From NCBI GenBank assembly GCA_963781595.1, contig CAWAGG010000006.1, positions 1,364,001 to 1,428,000 on the forward strand: a stretch of 64,000 nucleotides of DNA. The letters run 5' to 3'. Both the position numbers and the translations under genes were made by a program. Below the pieces are notes generated by a model. That model was not told the origin of the DNA. It ran no database searches and worked only from the letters and a program-made list of their open reading frames with translations. Numbering within the stretch: the first letter of the stretch is position 1; the number at the start of each line of letters is the position of its first letter. This stretch comes from JBEDUK01 sp963781595. GTDB taxonomy: Bacteria > Actinomycetota > UBA4738. Below are positions 25,938 to 34,960 of this stretch, in pieces.

Positions 25938-26957
25938 GTGAAGGCCGTCGTGCTCGTGGGGGGCGAGGGGACGCGCCTCCGTCCGCTCACCGAGACGATC
26001 CCGAAGCCGCTGATCCCGTTCGTGGACCGGCCGTTCCTGCATCACGTTCTGGACCACCTGGCGGTGCACGGTGTGCACGAGGTGGTGCTCTCGTCCGCGT
26101 ACCTGGAGTCGACGTTCCACGAGTTCATCGAGGACCGTCGCGGCGATCCGGCGATCACCTGGATCACCGAGCCCACACCACTCGGCACCGGCGGCGCCGT
26201 CGCGAACGCCGCGCGCTCGGCCGGCCTAGACGAACCGTTCCTCGTGCGGAACGGCGACACCCTCACCGACCTCGACCTCACGGCCCTGGTCGGCTTCCAT
26301 CGGGCGCGCGGCGCCGACGTGACCATCGCGCTCACCGAGGTGCCCGACGCCCGAGGCTTCGGATCGGTACACGTGGATGACGAACTCCGCGTGACCGAGT
26401 TCCTCGAGAAGCCCATCGAACGGGTCGCGGGCCTGATCAACGCCGGCACCTACGTGGTCGAGCCCGCGGCGTTGGCCGGCTTCGCGTCCGACCGAGCGGT
26501 CTCGATCGAGCGCGAGGTGTTCCCGGAGCTGATCGCCACGGGCGCTGGCGTGTTCGGCTCTCCGTCGGACGCCTACTGGATCGATCTCGGGACACCCGAG
26601 AAGTACCTGCGAGCGACGTTCGACGCGCTGGAGGGCCGGGTCGACGGCCTCTCCTACGCGGCGCCGTTCGTCGCTCCGGACGCCGCGGTGTCGGGGCGTG
26701 CGGACGTCGGCCGCGCCGTCGCCGTGTGCTCGGGCGCCCGTGTAGAGGACGGCGCGAACGTCCAGGATTCGGTGCTCTTGCCCGGGGCGATCGTCGAGGC
26801 GGGCGCCGAGGTCGACGGATGCATCGTCGGGCCCGGCGCGCGGATCGGCCGAGGCGCGTGGATCCGGGCCGCGGTCCTCGCCGAGGGTGCGGTCGTGCCC
26901 CCGGAGACCGAGAGCGACGGCGCGCGCGTGCGCGCGGGCCGCGTCCTGGACGTCTAG
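25938..26957 (+). CDS. Sugar-1-phosphate nucleotidyltransferase (mannose-1-P guanylyltransferase-like)
   Basis: A 339-residue enzyme. The N-terminal nucleotide-binding motif is VLVGGEGTRLRPLT followed by PKPLIPF; then TEPTPLGTGGAV, NGDTLTDLDL, FLEKP and GLINAGTYVV. The C-terminal part has hexapeptide-like repeats (APDAAVSGRADVG, GAIVEAGAEVDG, GPGARIGRGAWI). The family activates mannose-1-P with GTP or glucose-1-P with dTTP/UTP; the presence of phosphomannomutase in the window favours GDP-mannose. GTG start at 25938. The stop shares CTAG with the stop of the converging membrane gene. Confidence 0.83.
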   Translation: MKAVVLVGGEGTRLRPLTETIPKPLIPFVDRPFLHHVLDHLAVHGVHEVVLSSAYLESTFHEFIEDRRGDPAITWITEPTPLGTGGAVANAARSAGLDEPFLVRNGDTLTDLDLTALVGFHRARGADVTIALTEVPDARGFGSVHVDDELRVTEFLEKPIERVAGLINAGTYVVEPAALAGFASDRAVSIEREVFPELIATGAGVFGSPSDAYWIDLGTPEKYLRATFDALEGRVDGLSYAAPFVAPDAAVSGRADVGRAVAVCSGARVEDGANVQDSVLLPGAIVEAGAEVDGCIVGPGARIGRGAWIRAAVLAEGAVVPPETESDGARVRAGRVLDV

Positions 26958-29065
26958 GGTCTCGCGCCGGACCCAGGCTCCAGCGGTTCCGCCGTCGCCG
27001 CCGACGCCGTCGCCGCCACGGGCGCCCAAAGGCCCGACGCCCGTCGACGTCTCCGTTCCCCGACGGCGAACACGACCCACCCGCAGACCGCCACGGCCAC
27101 GACGACCATGGCGCCCCCGACGCCGGTCGTCCGCACGCCCACGGGGTCCACGAGGATCCCGCCGAGGACGATGGTCGCGATGCCGAACGCCGGACTGAGC
27201 GCCAGGCGCTCAACCCATCCGGCGCGCACGAGCGCCGCCGTCCAGCCGGCCCCGGCGATCGACAGGACGGCGACGAACGCGACCCAGAGCGCGGCCAGCC
27301 ACGGGGCCGGGAGCGGGACCGGCACGGGCTGCAAGGGCGGATAGTCGCCGGGAGGACGAGGGCCCTGCACCACCGCGACGCCGGGCGCGACCCGCCAGTC
27401 CGGGTGGGCCGCGACGATCGCTCCGTAGCCCCGATGGAACGCGCGCATCAGCACCGCGATCGGGTGCCGGTCGAGCACCGCGCGGACGGACGGCCAGAGG
27501 CGGAGGGATGCTTCGTCGAACGTCGGTGGCGCGGCCCGGAGCGTCGGCCGCCCGGCCAGGAACTCCTCGGCGGACCCGAGGTACTCGTACGTGCGCGTGA
27601 TGTCCTGTGGCGCGAGCCCCGTTCGGATCACGTGGAACGCGGCGGAGGTCGAGGACAGTGGCGCCGCGCCGCCCAGATCGACGATGAACACCACCGGGCG
27701 CGTCCCTCCGACCCGCTGCAGGTACGTCCCGGCGACGCTCGACTGTTCGAACTGCTTCGGCGAGATCCACGGGTGCGTTCCCGACCACGCACGGTACGCG
27801 ACGGTCGTGGTGCCGGCCAGCGCGACGACGACGAGCGCGATGGCGAGCGCGCGTCCGGCCCGTCGCGCGTGGCTCGCGACGAGGGTGCCGAGGCCGACGA
27901 TCCCGGCGGCGGCGAGGAGCGGGATCCCCAGATCGAACGCCAGGAATCGATGGGCCGGGACCGACGCCCCCACGGCAAGGAGGACCACCCCGGCCGCGGC
28001 GGTCAGGGCCCACATGAGGCACAACCAGCCGCCGAGGGTCGGTGCGTACCCGGCGCGCCTCTCTGCGGCTCCACGGTTCGGGCGGTTCGAGAGCCCTGGG
28101 CGGCCAGGCCACACGAAGGCCGCGCCGATCGCGGCGAGTACCCCGGTGAACGGGAACACGTACCGGGGCACGTCGCCACGGAGCTTCAGCACGAACGTGC
28201 TCCTGGGCAGGCGCGGCGGGTTCGGTTCGCTCCCCACGAGCGTCAGCAGCCCGATGCCGCCCAGGATCGCGGAGCCCCCCACGATCGTGGCCAGACGGCC
28301 CGAGGGCGTCTCGAACGGTCGCCGCGACCCACGCCACGTTCGGACCGAAGCCGGGAGGGCGATGGCCGCGACGGCGAGCAGGACCACGCCGAACAGCGCG
28401 ACGAAGATCCAGTGCGTGAGCACCCCGGCCGTGAGGAGCACGATGCCCCCGATCGTCGCCGCCAGCCCACCGGACCCGGTCCCGCTCGTGGCGGCTGGGG
28501 ATCCGTCGGCTCCGGTCGATGCCCGGCGCGCGGGGGACGCCGCGGCCACCACTGCGACCGTTGCCGCGGACATGCAGAGGCCCGCGACCAGCAGGTTGTC
28601 GTTGTACCCAGGACCGGCGATCCGCGAGACGTTCGGGGAGACGCCGACCCCGAGCACGAACACGGGCACGGCCCAGCGAGGGAGCCCGAGCGCCAGGCGC
28701 GAGAACGCGCCGGCGCCGAGTCCGATCACCGCGGCCATCACCCCGGGCAACACGATCACGAGATGCGGAACGCTGACGCGCAGCAGCGACGACACGGCGC
28801 CGATGAGCACGGGGAAACCGGCGCGGTCGGGGTTCGAGCGGAACGGGGCCGGCGCGGCCCCGGCCAGGGACGTGACGCCGTTCGACCCGACGAGCGCCGT
28901 CCGCCAGAGGTACTTCGGGGTGTCGTACCCGACGGGGAACGCGAAGCGCTTCGAGGCGTAGATCGAGAGGTAGACGGCCGCGACGGCGACGGCCGGGAGG
29001 GCCAACAGGAGCGCCACGTCCACGGCGAACCTGAGCGGGCCGCGGACCCTCTGCGACGTGGCCAT
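26954..29065 (-). CDS. Large multi-pass membrane protein of unknown function
   Basis: A 703-residue protein with at least a dozen hydrophobic segments, starting LRFAVDVALLLALPAVAVAA and followed by an outer loop FAFPVGYDTPKYLWRTALVG. The overall layout (polytopic membrane domain, conserved aspartate in the first outer loop, long soluble C-terminal segment) resembles C-type membrane glycosyltransferases, but I see no firm motif. The soluble portion around FIVDLGGAAPLSSTS could face outside. Start ATG 29065, with TAGACT six bases upstream. Convergent with the nucleotidyltransferase gene. Confidence 0.6.
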   Translation of the reverse strand: MATSQRVRGPLRFAVDVALLLALPAVAVAAVYLSIYASKRFAFPVGYDTPKYLWRTALVGSNGVTSLAGAAPAPFRSNPDRAGFPVLIGAVSSLLRVSVPHLVIVLPGVMAAVIGLGAGAFSRLALGLPRWAVPVFVLGVGVSPNVSRIAGPGYNDNLLVAGLCMSAATVAVVAAASPARRASTGADGSPAATSGTGSGGLAATIGGIVLLTAGVLTHWIFVALFGVVLLAVAAIALPASVRTWRGSRRPFETPSGRLATIVGGSAILGGIGLLTLVGSEPNPPRLPRSTFVLKLRGDVPRYVFPFTGVLAAIGAAFVWPGRPGLSNRPNRGAAERRAGYAPTLGGWLCLMWALTAAAGVVLLAVGASVPAHRFLAFDLGIPLLAAAGIVGLGTLVASHARRAGRALAIALVVVALAGTTTVAYRAWSGTHPWISPKQFEQSSVAGTYLQRVGGTRPVVFIVDLGGAAPLSSTSAAFHVIRTGLAPQDITRTYEYLGSAEEFLAGRPTLRAAPPTFDEASLRLWPSVRAVLDRHPIAVLMRAFHRGYGAIVAAHPDWRVAPGVAVVQGPRPPGDYPPLQPVPVPLPAPWLAALWVAFVAVLSIAGAGWTAALVRAGWVERLALSPAFGIATIVLGGILVDPVGVRTTGVGGAMVVVAVAVCGWVVFAVGERRRRRASGLWAPVAATASAATAEPLEPGSGARP

Positions 29066-29071
29066 CTCGCG

Positions 29072-29077
29072 AGTCTA
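29072..29077 (-). promoter_or_regulatory. -10 hexamer for leaderless membrane-protein gene
   Basis: TAGACT (minus strand) lies six bases before the ATG at 29065, with no ribosome-binding site. Confidence 0.45.
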
Positions 29078-29247
29078 TGGCAGCCCCTCGACCCACCGAG
29101 CGAGGGGCCGGAGCTTGACCTCCGCCGCGGTCTGTGAGAGGTATAGGGCCTCCCACCCCGCTTCAAGCCCTCATGCCGGCCTGTCGAAGGCTGTTCCAGA
29201 GTGGTCGGGGCAGGCGGTGCTGAGAGCGACGAGCGGGAGCGATCGCG

Positions 29248-30768
29248 ATGACGATGGACACGACGGATACGAGCGGCGGCGCCCCGCCCGCGGGCCGTGC
29301 GGCGCCGCTCGCGGCGGCGGCGCGGGCGCTCGTCGTCGTCTCGGCGGTCGTGGCGATGGTCCCGTTCGCGCGTGCAACGCCGTCGGCGGACGCGAGCGTG
29401 CCCGCGGTGAGCGATGCGACGCTCGCCGGCGGCGTCCGCGGCGACGTCGTGGTCCGTGCCTCCGGCGCTCCCGTCCCGGGGGCCGTGGTTCGCGTCGAAG
29501 GCGAGCCTGCAACCGTTCGTACGGCCGCGGACGGGACGTTCGCCTTCCCGGTCGGGATCCCGACCAGCTCGCCGTACCGGCGTCTCACCGTGGACGTGAC
29601 GGCCGCGGGCTGGGGCGCGTGGCGGATCACCGGGGTGCCGCTGTACCCGTCCGACGCGCTGATCCTGCATGCCCAGCTGGAGCGTTCGCCGTTCGTCGAT
29701 CGCGTGCTGAACCCCGCCGAGCGCACCGCGCACCGCATCGGGGGCGATCGCACTCGGCAGGACGCGGGCATCACGGCGAACACGTGCACCGGCTGGGACC
29801 GCCAGCTCGTGCCCACGCCGACGATCTGGGTGTACCGCACGAAGACGGGAGCCTCCGAGCAGTACGACTTCGCCTTCTACGCCGCGCACGTCCTCCCGAA
29901 CGAATGGATCTCGTCGTGGGACGCCGACGCGCTCGGCGCCGGTGCGATCGCGGTCAAGACCTACGCTGGGTACCGCGCGCAGACCGGGCACGCGTACAGC
30001 TCCGGCGACAACTGCGCGGACGTGCGCGACACGATCGACGGCTACTTCGACCCGTCGTGGACGACCGCCGCGGCGACCCTGGCCGTCGACGCGACGTGGG
30101 GGAGCGTCGTCTTCAAGAACGGCTCGCTGTTCGTCGCGCACTACTTCGCCGGGGGCAAGTCGGACCCGTGCGTCCACGTCGACGGGCAGTACGCCGGGTG
30201 GATGTCGCAGTGGGGGACCCAGAACTGCGCGCTCGGCCACGCGCTGTGGACGGCGATCGTGGACACGTTCTACTCGTCGGACCAGACGCCGACCTCGTGG
30301 CGATACACGAACGACCTGATGGTCGACCCGACGTTCGCCTCTGACGGCATGTACGCGTTCAAGACGTTCAAGGCCACGATCACCCGGACGCAGGGCACGG
30401 GCAGCGACGACGGATGGTTCCTCCACGTCGCCCCGTACCAGGGGAAGGTCGGCACGGTGTACCAGCAGCGTCCGTTCCTCGGGACGTCGTCGACGCGCTA
30501 CCACGACCGGGTCTCGTTCAGATGCGCGAAGACGCGGGCGACGCCGTGTCCGCTGACGATCCGCGTGATGGCCTTCCCCGACGGATCGAACTCCGGGTTG
30601 ACGCGGCAGAAGTCCGTCAACGTGCCGAACGACGGGCTGTGGCACCGCTATTACCTCGATCCGAGCGCGTACGGCATCGTCCACGCCTCGGTGCGGATGA
30701 GCGTGTACTCCGCTGCGCCGTTCGACACGGACAACTGGGTCCTGCGGACGGAGTTCGGCGGGCCGTAG
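29248..30768 (+). CDS. SpoIID/LytB-like secreted protein with N-terminal carboxypeptidase-regulatory-like domain
   Basis: A 506-residue exported protein. Residues 25-48 form a signal or anchor helix. Residues 60-130 are a carboxypeptidase-regulatory-like beta-sandwich (GDVVVRASGAPVPGAVVRVE, RTAADGTFAFPVG). Residues 200-330 match SpoIID/LytB: YDFAFYAAHVLPNEWISSWD, ALGAGAIAVKTYAGYRA and GWMSQWGTQNCALGHAL, where SpoIID has its glutamate in an E-W/P context. The last 170 residues are a beta-rich domain of unknown kind (TRYHDRVSFRCAKT). SpoIID cuts glycan strands of peptidoglycan; here a wall-remodelling role is plausible. Sporulation is not implied. Confidence 0.75.
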   Translation: MTMDTTDTSGGAPPAGRAAPLAAAARALVVVSAVVAMVPFARATPSADASVPAVSDATLAGGVRGDVVVRASGAPVPGAVVRVEGEPATVRTAADGTFAFPVGIPTSSPYRRLTVDVTAAGWGAWRITGVPLYPSDALILHAQLERSPFVDRVLNPAERTAHRIGGDRTRQDAGITANTCTGWDRQLVPTPTIWVYRTKTGASEQYDFAFYAAHVLPNEWISSWDADALGAGAIAVKTYAGYRAQTGHAYSSGDNCADVRDTIDGYFDPSWTTAAATLAVDATWGSVVFKNGSLFVAHYFAGGKSDPCVHVDGQYAGWMSQWGTQNCALGHALWTAIVDTFYSSDQTPTSWRYTNDLMVDPTFASDGMYAFKTFKATITRTQGTGSDDGWFLHVAPYQGKVGTVYQQRPFLGTSSTRYHDRVSFRCAKTRATPCPLTIRVMAFPDGSNSGLTRQKSVNVPNDGLWHRYYLDPSAYGIVHASVRMSVYSAAPFDTDNWVLRTEFGGP

Positions 30769-30793
30769 CCCGAACGCGCGAGCGTCGGCGCGG

Positions 30794-31576
30794 TCAGATC
30801 GCGAGGCCGGCTTCGGGCGCGTCCCCCTCGTAGCCCCTCGGCCGCCCGACGGGCACGAACTGTGTCGGCGTGGCGTACCGCTGCGCGAACAGCGCCGCGA
30901 CGGGCAGGCTGGGCGTCGTGCACGTCTGCATCCGGTGCCACGCGACCAGGGCCATGCCGACACCCGCGGGGAGCTGACCCGCCGAGCCCTGGTTCGGATA
31001 GTCGTAGGGCGCGACGATGACGTGGTCGCGGTTGCCCTTCTGATCGAAGAAGTCCGCGAGAGGGCCGGCCTCGGCGACGTTCGCCGGCGAGTACCAGACG
31101 ATCACCGCGCCGTGTTCGAGGGAATGGATCGCCCCGCCGATCGGCGGGGCGGTCGCGTAGACGCCGGCGTCCAGCGGCACCGGATCATGGGGCCCGGACG
31201 TGGGGGGCACCGACGGATAGGAGGACAGCGGCGGGAGCGTCGGCACGCCGGTGCCCACGTGGGTCCGGTCGAGGTCGGACGGGTCGTAGGGCCCCACCGT
31301 TCGAACCGCGGAACACCCGGCGGCCTTCGCAGCGGCGGACGCCTCCGCGACGACCCGCTTCGCCTCGGCGCTCTCGGCGCGCGGCCTCGTGAAGTACCAG
31401 TACACGCTCACGAGCAGCACGCCGAGCGCGACGAACAGGATCGCCGCCCGCCGGATCGTGCGCAGGGTGTTCGCGCGCGCCGCTGGGCTGGGCGGGACGG
31501 CAGCGCGTGCCTGCGCGGGCTTCGGCCTCCGGGCGCCGGACGGCGCGGGGCGGCCCTTCGGACCCCGCTTCCCCAC
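30794..31576 (-). CDS. DUF3105 membrane-anchored protein
   Basis: A 260-residue protein. A basic cytoplasmic N-terminus (about 40 residues, Arg/Pro/Ala rich) is followed by one membrane helix (AAILFVALGVLLVSVYWYF, about 45-63). The outer part has the DUF3105 signature: YPSVPPTSGPHDPVPLDAGV, IHSLEHGAVIVWY and DHVIVAPYDYPN. Conserved His residues in SGPH and HSLEHG suggest a metal site, but the function of the family is unknown. Start GTG 31576 with GGAGGAGG upstream and a possible TATAGG -10 at 31618-31623. Confidence 0.85.
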   Translation of the reverse strand: MGKRGPKGRPAPSGARRPKPAQARAAVPPSPAARANTLRTIRRAAILFVALGVLLVSVYWYFTRPRAESAEAKRVVAEASAAAKAAGCSAVRTVGPYDPSDLDRTHVGTGVPTLPPLSSYPSVPPTSGPHDPVPLDAGVYATAPPIGGAIHSLEHGAVIVWYSPANVAEAGPLADFFDQKGNRDHVIVAPYDYPNQGSAGQLPAGVGMALVAWHRMQTCTTPSLPVAALFAQRYATPTQFVPVGRPRGYEGDAPEAGLAI

Positions 31577-31656
31577 GTCGTTCGACCTCCTCCGACCCTC
31601 TGCCGTGACCCGGGGACCCTATACCGCTCGGGCGTCGGGCCTACCGCGCGCGGGGG

Positions 31657-32379
31657 CTACGCCTCGATCGAGCCCTCCCGGAACAGGTCGTCCGCGGGAT
31701 CGCGGATCAGCGCGGCGGCCGGGGCATCGGCCGCCCACGCCGGCGGCTCGACACCGCGGAGCAGCGCCGCCGCGACGCCGTCGGACTTCCCGATCACGAG
31801 GCCGCTCGCGGCCGCGACCTCATCGGCGAGTGCGACCACCGTCGCCTCCAGCACGCGGCCCGACGAATCCTCCCTTCCTCGCAGGTCCACGATGGCGGGG
31901 AGGCCCGCGCAGCCGATCGCGACGTTGACCAACCCCTCGCGCCACGGCCGCCCGAACGTGTCCGTGACGACGACGGCGATGCGCGCCCCCGAGGCCGCGG
32001 CCAGCGTCGCCCGGATCCGTTCGGCGCTCTCGTCGGGATCCTCGGGCAGGAGCGTGACGTACCCCTCGGGGACGTTGGAGGCGTCGACGCCCGCGTTCGC
32101 GCAGACGAACCCGTGCCGCGTCTCCGAGATCACCAGCTCGCCGCGGCGCGCGACGACGCGTCGGGTCTCGCGTTCGACCCAGCCGTCCCTGCCCGGGCCG
32201 TCCGATTCCGGGACGAGCCGCCCCTCCGACTTCGACACGACCTTCTGGGTCACGGCCAAGATGTCGCCGTCCTCCAGCGCGATCCCCGACGCGCGCAGGC
32301 CGCCGAGGAGATGCTCGGGCAGGTCGTCGCCGGGCCGAACCTCGGGCACGCCTCGGACGGGGACGATCTGGACCGTCAT
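31657..32379 (-). CDS. cofE: Coenzyme F420:L-glutamate ligase CofE (FbiB N-terminal type)
   Basis: A 240-residue GTP-dependent ligase that adds glutamates to F420-0. Seen: AVTQKVVSKSEGRLV, the R-E-T-R region VERETRRVVARRG, ETRHGFVCANAGVDASNV and VVVTDTFGRPWREGLVNVAI with G-C-AGLP after it. It lacks the C-terminal nitroreductase-like domain of mycobacterial FbiB, so it corresponds to stand-alone CofE. ATG 32379 overlaps the cofD stop (ATGA), so the two are coupled. Confidence 0.93.
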   Translation of the reverse strand: MTVQIVPVRGVPEVRPGDDLPEHLLGGLRASGIALEDGDILAVTQKVVSKSEGRLVPESDGPGRDGWVERETRRVVARRGELVISETRHGFVCANAGVDASNVPEGYVTLLPEDPDESAERIRATLAAASGARIAVVVTDTFGRPWREGLVNVAIGCAGLPAIVDLRGREDSSGRVLEATVVALADEVAAASGLVIGKSDGVAAALLRGVEPPAWAADAPAAALIRDPADDLFREGSIEA

Positions 32380-33329
32380 CCCGGCTCCGCGATCTCCAGG
32401 GCGATGCGGGCCAGGGACGCGGCGGCGTCGTCGTCGACCATGATCGAGTCGGTCACGGCGACCCGGAGTCCCAGCGACCCCACCCGCTCGGCGGCCGCGC
32501 GGTCCACGTCGTCGATGACCCATCCGCCGATCAGGCCGCGGTAGTGCTCGGCGACGCCGGCGGCCGAGACCTCCACGCCCCAGGCGGGGAGCAGCCGGTC
32601 CGCCATCCCGCGCAGCGGCGCGCCGCCGACGATCGGCGACACGCCGGCGACCGTCCCGCGCCGGGCGGCCACCGCGTCGCGGATCCCCGGGACCGCCAGG
32701 ATCGGGCCGATGGAGACGACGGGGTTGGACGGGCAGATCAGGATCGCGTCCGCTTCGCCGATCGCCTCCAGCACGCCGGGTGCGGGCTTCGAGCGCTCGG
32801 CTCCGCGGAAGCGGATCGCCTTGACGTCGTCGCGAGCAGCGCGCGCGACCCAGTACTCCTGGAAGTCGAGCACGAGCTCGGTGCCGTCGTCGTCGACCGC
32901 CTCGATCACGGTCGTGATCGGGTCGTCGCTCATGGGGAGGAGCCGGACCCCGAGGACGAACCGTTCGGTCACGGCCGCCGTCGCTTCGGTGAGCGTCGCC
33001 CCGCCCGCGATCACGGCGGTCCGGAACAGGTGCGTCGCCAGATCGAGGTCGCCGAGGCCGAACCACGACCCCTCGGCGCCGAACCGTTCGCGCAGCTCGG
33101 TCGTCGCGTGGAACGTCTCGCCCTGCCGTCCCCAGCCTCGCTCACGATCCGCGACGCCCGCGAGCCAGTACGTGACGGAGTCGAGGTCGGGCGACACGTA
33201 GAGGCCGTGGACACGCAGGTCGTCAGCCGTGTTGACGATGACGGTGACGTCCTGCGCGGCCACGACGCGCGTCAGGCCACGGAGGAACTTCCCCGCGCCG
33301 ACCCCGCCGGCGAGCGCCACGACCTTCAT
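32376..33329 (-). CDS. cofD: 2-phospho-L-lactate transferase CofD (FbiA)
   Basis: A 317-residue enzyme that transfers the phospholactyl-type moiety to the deazaflavin FO. It begins MKVVALAGGVGAGKFLRGL, then VNTADDLRVHGLYVSPDLDS, DRERGWGRQGET, FGLGDLDLATHLFRT and CPSNPVVSIGPIL, all standard FbiA/CofD blocks. First gene of the cofD-cofE operon and divergent from the AAA ATPase gene, with only 23 bp between the two starts. CofC, which supplies the activated substrate, is not in the window. Confidence 0.94.
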   Translation of the reverse strand: MKVVALAGGVGAGKFLRGLTRVVAAQDVTVIVNTADDLRVHGLYVSPDLDSVTYWLAGVADRERGWGRQGETFHATTELRERFGAEGSWFGLGDLDLATHLFRTAVIAGGATLTEATAAVTERFVLGVRLLPMSDDPITTVIEAVDDDGTELVLDFQEYWVARAARDDVKAIRFRGAERSKPAPGVLEAIGEADAILICPSNPVVSIGPILAVPGIRDAVAARRGTVAGVSPIVGGAPLRGMADRLLPAWGVEVSAAGVAEHYRGLIGGWVIDDVDRAAAERVGSLGLRVAVTDSIMVDDDAAASLARIALEIAEPG

Positions 33330-33336
33330 GAACGGG

Positions 33337-33342
33337 TATCTT
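33337..33342 (+). promoter_or_regulatory. -10 hexamer for the AAA ATPase gene
   Basis: TATCTT lies ten bases before GTG 33353 in the very short divergent region with cofD. Confidence 0.4.
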
Positions 33343-33352
33343 CCCAGGCCAT

Positions 33353-34873
33353 GTGGGAAGGACGTTCACGCCGCACGCCGCTCGCGAGCGCCGCCGCCGG
33401 GTCGCGCGCGTGAAGGCGGCCGACGACCTCCGTGCGCTCCTCGCGTCGCACTACCCCCTGATCATCGCCGAGGAGCATGACGAGATCCGCTTCCTGGACG
33501 CGGTTCGAACGGCCTCCCGTGACCTGAACGTGCCGTTGTGGGTGTGGTCGGCGACGCAGGGCCTGGCCCGCGACGGGCTGGACCCGCAGTACGGTACGAA
33601 GCCGGCGGCCGGCGCCCTGGCGTTCATCGGAACCCTCCCCGGCCCAGGCGCGTTCGTGCTCCTGGACGCCGCCCCCGCGATGACCGATCCGGTCGTCGTG
33701 CGGGCCGTCAAGGACGTCGCGCAGGCGGCGAAGCCGGGGCAGACGCTGATCCTCGCGGCGGCCGAGACCCTGTCCGTGACCGATCTGGCCGCTCTGGCCG
33801 TTCCCTTCACGCTCGAGCCCCCCGACACGGACGAGCTCAAGGACATCGTGGCCACGACCCTCACCGGCCTGGAGGGGCGGAAGCTCCCGGTGACGCTGGA
33901 TGACGACCAGCGCGCCCAGCTCGTCGAGGCGGTGCGCGGCATGGGTGCGACGCAGGCGGCACGGCTGATCCAGCAGATGGCGCTCGCGGACGGGAAGCTC
34001 GACGTCGGGACGCTGGCGAAGATCCGGGAGGGCAAGGCCGAGGCGCTGGGCTCCGGCGGGCCCCTCGAGCTGATCGACACGAACGTGACGCTCGATCAGG
34101 TGGCCGGGCTCCAGCACCTGAAGGACTGGCTCGCGATCCGCGGGAAGGCGATGGACCCGAAGGCGGCGGCCGTCGGCCTGGACCCACCGAGGGGCGTGCT
34201 GCTCACCGGCGTCCCTGGGTGCGGGAAGTCGCTCGTCGCGAAGGGCCTCGCGGGCACGTGGGGATTCCCGCTCGTGCTCCTCGACCCGGCGCGGCTCTAC
34301 GGTCACTACGTCGGGCAGTCGGAGCAGCGCCTCCAGCAGGCGCTGGAGAGCGTCCAGGCGATGGCGCCGGCCGTGCTGTGGATCGACGAGATCGAGAAGG
34401 GGTTCGCGCAGGGCGGCGAGAGCGACGGTGGCGTGTCGGCCCGCCTGCTCGGGACGTTCCTTCGCTGGATGCAGGACCGCCCTGCGGGCGTGTTCATCAT
34501 CGCGACCGCGAACGACGTGGAGAAGCTCCCCGCGGAGTTCCTGCGGAAGGGTCGGTTCGACGAGGTGTTCTTCGTCGACCTCCCGACACCCGAGGAACGG
34601 GAGGCCATCCTGCGGTTCCACCTGTCGAAGCGCAAGCAGGAGGCGGACGCGTTCGACCTGCGCGCGCTGGTCGAAGCGACCAACGGGTTCTCGGGTGCCG
34701 AGATCGAGGCCGCGATCGTCAGCGCGATGTACCGGGCGTTCGCCGACGGGAAGGTCCTGACCACCGACGGGCTGTTGGCCGAGATCGGGTCCACGGAGCC
34801 CTTGTCGCGTACGCGGGCGGAGGACGTTGCACGGCTGCGTCTGTGGGCGGCGGGCCGGGCCGTCTTCGCCTGA
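33353..34873 (+). CDS. Ycf46-like AAA+ ATPase
   Basis: About 506 residues. The N-terminal half has the Ycf46 pattern LRALLASHYPLIIAEEHDEI and LNVPLWVWSATQGL, then PGAFVLLDAAPAM. The C-terminal AAA+ module has Walker A GVPGCGKS, GHYVGQSEQRLQQAL, Walker B APAVLWIDEIEKGF, sensor-1 FIIATANDVEKLP, the FLRKGRFDEVFFVDLP second-region block and FSGAEIEAAI. Related cyanobacterial proteins are needed for adaptation to inorganic carbon limits; its role here is unknown. The start may be GTG 33353 or GTG 33410, where recognisable homology begins. Confidence 0.82.
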   Translation: MGRTFTPHAARERRRRVARVKAADDLRALLASHYPLIIAEEHDEIRFLDAVRTASRDLNVPLWVWSATQGLARDGLDPQYGTKPAAGALAFIGTLPGPGAFVLLDAAPAMTDPVVVRAVKDVAQAAKPGQTLILAAAETLSVTDLAALAVPFTLEPPDTDELKDIVATTLTGLEGRKLPVTLDDDQRAQLVEAVRGMGATQAARLIQQMALADGKLDVGTLAKIREGKAEALGSGGPLELIDTNVTLDQVAGLQHLKDWLAIRGKAMDPKAAAVGLDPPRGVLLTGVPGCGKSLVAKGLAGTWGFPLVLLDPARLYGHYVGQSEQRLQQALESVQAMAPAVLWIDEIEKGFAQGGESDGGVSARLLGTFLRWMQDRPAGVFIIATANDVEKLPAEFLRKGRFDEVFFVDLPTPEEREAILRFHLSKRKQEADAFDLRALVEATNGFSGAEIEAAIVSAMYRAFADGKVLTTDGLLAEIGSTEPLSRTRAEDVARLRLWAAGRAVFA

Positions 34874-34960
34874 ACCACCACCGCGTCAGACGTTCGACAC
34901 CGAGACGAGGAACCAGGTGCCGGGCACACCCTTGAGCCGGGCTCGAGGAGCTCCTCGACC

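Noticed and set aside
26726..29137. Long plus-strand open frame opposite the 703-residue membrane protein
   Set aside because: Composition is Arg/Gly/Asp-rich without pattern; the minus strand encodes clear membrane helices.
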